64,000 nt of DNA from Salinicola avicenniae (GTDB lineage Bacteria > Pseudomonadota > Gammaproteobacteria > Pseudomonadales > Halomonadaceae). The position numbers were made by a program, and so were the translations under genes. Where the stretch lies: the NCBI RefSeq assembly GCF_023736115.1, contig NZ_JAKQZC010000006.1, positions 124,001-188,000 of the forward strand. The letters are read 5' to 3'. The first letter of the stretch is position 1. Each line of letters opens with the position of its first letter. Under the pieces are notes generated by a model, which saw only the letters and a program-made list of their open reading frames with translations, was not told where the DNA came from and made no database searches. Below, piece by piece: positions 60,497-64,000 of this stretch.

Positions 60497-61912
60497 ATGG
60501 TGCGAATCGACAAGAAAGCGAACAGGCTCTACGTACTGGACACCAACGTCCTGATCCACGACCCCGCAGCCCTCTATCAATTCGACGAGCATGACGTCGT
60601 GATCCCCATGACCGTGCTCGAGGAACTGGACAAGCACAAGAACGGCATGCGCGAGATCGCGCGAACCGCGCGCCAGATCAGCCGCACCCTTTCCGACCTG
60701 ACCACCAACGTTACCCCCGAAGAGATCCAGCAAGGCATTCCCATCCCGCGTGTCGACGGCGGCCAGGCCGGTCGGCTCCGCTTCCTCTGCTATCGCGACC
60801 TGAGCGTACCGGAATCGCTCGAACAGTCACCGGACAACCGCATTCTGACCGAGACCTGTCGTCTGCGCGATGAGCGCCGCGACGCCTCGGTCATCCTGGT
60901 CACCAAGGACATCAATCTGCGCGTCAAGGCCGCCGCGCTCGAGGTACCGGTCGAGGATTACCTTAACGACCGGGTCTTCGACGATCGCGATGCCATGATC
61001 GAAGGCGCCCGCATCTACACCGGCGCGGGCCGCGACGGTCACAGCCTGTGGGAATCGCTCGACGTCGACGTCATGGTCGAACGCAGCGACGGCCAGACGC
61101 TCTACCATCTGGAAGGACAGATACCCCAGGAGTGGCACCTCGGCATGCTGGTCTCCGATAGCGAGAACGGCGCCGAGTTCGAGGCCATCGTGCGTAGCCA
61201 CGGACCGAACCGGGCCACGCTTCAACTGCTCACCAACTATCGGCATCACGATGGCGTCTGGGGCGTTCACGCTCACGACAGTCGCCAGAATTTCGCACTC
61301 AATCTGCTGATGGACCCGGAGATAGACATCCTCACCATCGCCGGCAGCGCCGGCACGGGCAAGACCTTCATGACGCTGGCGGCGGCCTTCCAGCAGACGC
61401 TGGACGGCAAGCGATTCGAGCGCATCGTGTTTACCCGGGCACCGGTCCCCATGGGCGAGGACATCGGCTTCCTGCCCGGTACCGAGGAGGAGAAGATGTC
61501 GCCGTGGATGGGCGCCTTCCACGACAACATGGACAACTTGCTGCGCGACGAACGGGAGGGTTCGTCGAGCTGGAACGACGGCGCCACGCGCCAGCTGATC
61601 GGCTCACGCGTGCAGATCCGCTCACCGACTTTCATGCGCGGGCGGACGCTCAACGATACGCTGCTGATCATCGACGAAGCGCAGAATTTCACGCCCAAGC
61701 AGCTCAAGTCGTTGATCACCCGGGCCGGGCGCAACACCAAGATCATCTGTCTAGGCAACGTGGGGCAGATCGATACCCCCTATCTCACCGCCAACACCTG
61801 CGGCATGGCGGCCGTGGTGGAGCGGTTCCGCAACTGGCCCCACGCCGGCCATATTACTCTCAAGAGCGTCGAGCGCTCGCGATTGGCGCTTGCCGCCGAG
61901 GAGCTGCTCTAG
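60497..61912 (+). CDS. PhoH-family ATPase with N-terminal PIN domain
   Basis: 471 residues. PIN nuclease-like domain (about 1-140) starting LYVLDTNVLIHDP with acidic Asp15; the PhoH ATPase part has Walker A GSAGTGKT at 283-290 and Walker B TLLIIDEAQNFT. PIN-PhoH proteins couple RNA helicase and RNase functions. I use ATG 60497; a TTG at 60491 has AGGAG at better spacing, so the product may be two residues longer. The terminator-like palindrome at 61960 follows. Confidence 0.92.
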   Translation: MVRIDKKANRLYVLDTNVLIHDPAALYQFDEHDVVIPMTVLEELDKHKNGMREIARTARQISRTLSDLTTNVTPEEIQQGIPIPRVDGGQAGRLRFLCYRDLSVPESLEQSPDNRILTETCRLRDERRDASVILVTKDINLRVKAAALEVPVEDYLNDRVFDDRDAMIEGARIYTGAGRDGHSLWESLDVDVMVERSDGQTLYHLEGQIPQEWHLGMLVSDSENGAEFEAIVRSHGPNRATLQLLTNYRHHDGVWGVHAHDSRQNFALNLLMDPEIDILTIAGSAGTGKTFMTLAAAFQQTLDGKRFERIVFTRAPVPMGEDIGFLPGTEEEKMSPWMGAFHDNMDNLLRDEREGSSSWNDGATRQLIGSRVQIRSPTFMRGRTLNDTLLIIDEAQNFTPKQLKSLITRAGRNTKIICLGNVGQIDTPYLTANTCGMAAVVERFRNWPHAGHITLKSVERSRLALAAEELL

Positions 61913-61959
61913 CGGATCGACTCGCGATTGCACTATCGACATCCACATACGCAACGGCA

Positions 61960-61987
61960 AATGCCCCGGCCTATCGGCCGGGGCATT
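61960..61987. terminator. Bidirectional stem-loop between phoH and Zn-ribbon gene
   Basis: Perfect 12-bp arms AATGCCCCGGCC / GGCCGGGGCATT with a 4-base loop, between two convergent genes. T-tracts are short on both sides. Confidence 0.8.
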
Positions 61988-62013
61988 GGTTTCAGCCAGA
62001 AATCACCGCCCGT

Positions 62014-62253
62014 TCAAACGTCGTCATCCGTGGGTCGTTTGTTATTCTTGACGTCCTCGATCAGTTGCTCCGCCTCACTACGCGGTGTCTCGGCGAGAAT
62101 CTGCTCGGCATCCGCCCAACTGCACACTTCCGTATTGCAGGAGGCACAGAAAACGCCGTCGTCGGCGTTCTTCTCCTGGGAAACCTTCATCATGTGATTG
62201 CCGCAGTTAGGGCAACTCTTGGGCATGCGAAATTCTTCGGAAAAATCAGACAC
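62014..62253 (-). CDS. Small zinc-ribbon protein of unknown function
   Basis: 79 residues, GTG start with AAGGAG seven bases upstream. CPNC (residues about 14-17) and CASC (36-39) make a plausible four-Cys zinc ribbon, with a further Cys at about 44. The acidic tail ends KRPTDDDV. I do not recognise a named family. Good ribosome binding site and cysteine pairs argue that it is real. Confidence 0.75.
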   Translation of the reverse strand: MSDFSEEFRMPKSCPNCGNHMMKVSQEKNADDGVFCASCNTEVCSWADAEQILAETPRSEAEQLIEDVKNNKRPTDDDV

Positions 62254-62331
62254 GGCGTTACTCCTTGTCGGCCGTCGGGAATGGTCAGTGGTGTTATCGC
62301 TCAGTGTAGCTGAGTTGACGAGCCCTGCCGC

Positions 62332-62961
62332 TCAGCCGCGACGCCAGACCACGCAGAGATTGTTGGCCGGCAAGGCGTGAATCTGTTCGCGATCCAGATC
62401 ATTGGCCACCGCCAATGCCTCGATTCGCTCCAGATCGCGGATGCCCCAGCCGGGATCACGCGCACGCAGATCGGCATCGAACTGCGCATTGCTTGCAGCC
62501 GTGTGCTGACCGCCGCGCTTGAAAGGTCCGTAGACCACAAGCTTGCCACCGCGTGGTAGCGCACGGCCGGCCTCGGCAAACAGTGCCTCGCTGGCCGACC
62601 AGGGCGAGATATGCAGCAGGTTGATACAGACCACCGCGGCGAGGTTGTCGATGGCGGGCCAGCGGCCGGTCACGTCGAGCGCCAACGGGGCCCGCAGATT
62701 GGCCAGCCCCGCCTCTTTTCGCCACGCTGCGATCGACTGACGAGCCAACTCGCTGGGATCGCTCGGCTGCCATTCGAGCCGTGATAGCGCGGCGGCGAAG
62801 TGAATGGCGTGTTCGCCACTGCCGCTGGCGATCTCGAGCACCGTCCCCGTCGGCGGCAGCGCCGCCTCGAGTATCTCCAGAATGGGCTGGCGATTGCGTC
62901 GAGCCGCGGGACTCGAGAGTCGCTGATCGGCGCCGCCGTCGATATCGTCCATACTGTTCAT
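62332..62961 (-). CDS. DUF938 SAM-dependent methyltransferase-like protein
   Basis: 209 residues with a class I methyltransferase fold. SPAARRNRQPILEIL and VLEIASGSGEHAIHFA (SAM motif I) followed by WQPSDPSE, INLLHISPW and LVVYGPFKRGG are the DUF938 blocks. Substrate unknown. Its start overlaps the stop of the upstream carboxylesterase gene by four bases (ATGA). Confidence 0.92.
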   Translation of the reverse strand: MNSMDDIDGGADQRLSSPAARRNRQPILEILEAALPPTGTVLEIASGSGEHAIHFAAALSRLEWQPSDPSELARQSIAAWRKEAGLANLRAPLALDVTGRWPAIDNLAAVVCINLLHISPWSASEALFAEAGRALPRGGKLVVYGPFKRGGQHTAASNAQFDADLRARDPGWGIRDLERIEALAVANDLDREQIHALPANNLCVVWRRG

Positions 62962-63635
62962 GGCTCGCCCGGGCCTTCCAGATGGCGCGCCAGCCAGGCC
63001 GAGATATCCGCAGCCTGCTCGGGGCAGAGACTGTGCCCCATGTCGTAAGTGCGGTAGTTGACCGGATAACCGAAGGCTTCGGCACGCGAGGCACCCTCAC
63101 GCCCCAGCGCCTCGGGCACCACCGGGTCCTGCGTACCGTGGTGAACTTCGATCGGTAGCTGCCGGTTGGCCTCGGCCAGCACAATGTCCTCGGCGGTGGC
63201 GAAATAGGTCGACAGCGCCAGTAGTCCGGCAAGGGGACGCTCACAGGAGAGTGCCGCCTCGTAAGCCACCGCCCCGCCCTGGGAAAAACCGGCTATCACG
63301 ATCCGGCGGCTGTCGATGCCGGCCGCGACTTGCGCCTCGACCAGCGCCTGTACCCGACGCGCCGACGCGCGCAGCTGGGCCTCATCGACCCGCCGCGAAA
63401 GATTGGCCTCGAGAATGTCGTACCAGGCCGGCATTGTCATGCCGCCATTGATCGTCACCGGCAGCTTGGGCGCATGCGGCAGCACGAAGCGCACGCCGAG
63501 CGCCTCCGGCAGGTTCAAGGCCGGCACCAGCGGCTCGAAATCGTGACCATCCGCGCCCAGACCGTGAAGCAGAATGACGCAGGCTTTCGCCTCGCCACTG
63601 GCGGGCTCGATGATCAGTTCTTCCTGTGAAGACAT
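62958..63635 (-). CDS. Carboxylesterase/phospholipase family hydrolase
   Basis: 225-residue alpha/beta hydrolase of the acyl-protein-thioesterase/carboxylesterase type. Oxyanion segment LLHGLGADGHDF, nucleophile Ser118 (GFSQGG), Asp170 (HHGTQDPVVP) and His201 (DMGHSLC). ATG 63635 has AGGAG upstream. Translationally coupled to the DUF938 gene. Confidence 0.94.
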   Translation of the reverse strand: MSSQEELIIEPASGEAKACVILLHGLGADGHDFEPLVPALNLPEALGVRFVLPHAPKLPVTINGGMTMPAWYDILEANLSRRVDEAQLRASARRVQALVEAQVAAGIDSRRIVIAGFSQGGAVAYEAALSCERPLAGLLALSTYFATAEDIVLAEANRQLPIEVHHGTQDPVVPEALGREGASRAEAFGYPVNYRTYDMGHSLCPEQAADISAWLARHLEGPGEP

Positions 63636-63788
63636 GGCAATGGGCTCCTGAGGGAATAGGCCGGACCAAGATCCGTGACTGACGCATAGTCTAACGCGGC
63701 ATCCCGGACGATGCCCGCTGGCACCAAGATCATGGCGCCTCGCGGTGCTATGCTGAGGCGATTTCACGCAATGGCTCAAGGACGAGAC

Positions 63789-64000
63789 ATGATCGCTTCA
63801 CCCCCGCGAGCCTGGTACTGGCGCTTGCTGCTGGCCTTCCTGCTGCTCGACGTCCTGCTGCTCTCGCCGGAGTTTGTCTGGGCAGGTTTTCCGCCCCACC
63901 ACTGGGTTGCCCTGGAAGCCTCGTTGACCCTGGGCGTGCTGGCCATGCTGCCGCCCTTTCGGGGGCATCGAGCGCTCACCGGCGCCGTCTCCCTGTTCGC
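63789..64000 (+). CDS. Membrane protein, 5' end only (cut by window edge)
   Basis: ATG 63789 follows AAGGA six bases upstream. The first about 70 residues (MIASPPRAWYWRLLLAFLLL...) form at least two hydrophobic segments with a PPFRGHRALTGAVSLF stretch at the edge, so it is an integral membrane protein. The family cannot be named from this fragment. Confidence 0.65.
   Translation, partial: MIASPPRAWYWRLLLAFLLLDVLLLSPEFVWAGFPPHHWVALEASLTLGVLAMLPPFRGHRALTGAVSLF

Overview
The window is high-GC, densely coded DNA with about 54 protein genes on both strands. I see no rRNA, tRNA, insertion sequence, phage gene or CRISPR array. The housekeeping set (SbcCD, endonuclease V, Tpx, OsmC, WrbA, DeaD-type helicase, OapA/M23 peptidase, PhoH, DUF938, DUF1415), the many TRAP and tricarboxylate transporters and the high GC suggest a gammaproteobacterium, most likely a halophile of the Halomonadaceae (Halomonas/Salinicola/Chromohalobacter type). 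The family assignment is inference.

Layout. 1-6.5 kb: an MHS-type MFS permease, peroxide-defence genes (osmC-like, tpx), DUF1415, an aldo/keto reductase, a secreted alpha/beta hydrolase and endonuclease V. 6.8-11.3 kb: sbcD-sbcC. 11.4-13 kb: a CitMHS citrate-type transporter. 13-16.8 kb: a ROK repressor divergent from xylB (D-xylose 1-dehydrogenase) and a sugar-porter MFS gene. 17-20.6 kb: wrbA, argE, a GGCT-like gene and an AraC regulator. 20.8-23.5 kb: a divergent pair of an APH-fold kinase and an AGXT2L-type class III PLP enzyme, a likely two-step amino-alcohol degradation module.

23.6-52 kb is a catabolic island for sugar acids. A FadR-type regulator is divergent from an eight-gene operon: 2-keto-3-deoxy-L-fuconate dehydrogenase, diketo-deoxyfuconate hydrolase, an LgoD-like L-galactonate 5-dehydrogenase, uxaA, a uxaB-like gene and dctPQM. 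Next come a second FadR regulator and an SDR. A reverse-strand operon follows (orphan dctP, GguC/AraD1 protein, xylonate dehydratase xylD). Then tctCBA with an Ldh2 dehydrogenase and xylX, a LysR regulator divergent from L-fuconate dehydratase, a further dctPQM, a FAD-linked 2-hydroxyacid dehydrogenase and a GntR protein with two winged helices. Together these encode non-phosphorylating (Weimberg/fuconate-type) routes for D-xylose, L-fucose and, by inference, L-galactose/L-galactonate and D-arabinose. Alpha-ketoglutarate semialdehyde dehydrogenase, the fucose dehydrogenase and the lactonases are not in the window.

52-64 kb returns to housekeeping: DEAD-box helicase, DUF188 protein, glutathionyl-hydroquinone reductase with a YhaJ-like LysR gene, OapA/M23 peptidase, PhoH, a small Zn-ribbon protein, DUF938 methyltransferase, a carboxylesterase and the start of a membrane protein cut by the window edge.

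Two non-coding signals recur. (1) Imperfect tandem duplications of 14-21 bp lie at gene edges, often over a start or stop codon (at least a dozen). (2) A palindromic motif TAGAC-N4-GTCTA and its variants lie upstream of the citrate transporter, the fuconate operon and the dctP/tctC divergent promoter, which suggests a local sugar-acid regulon.
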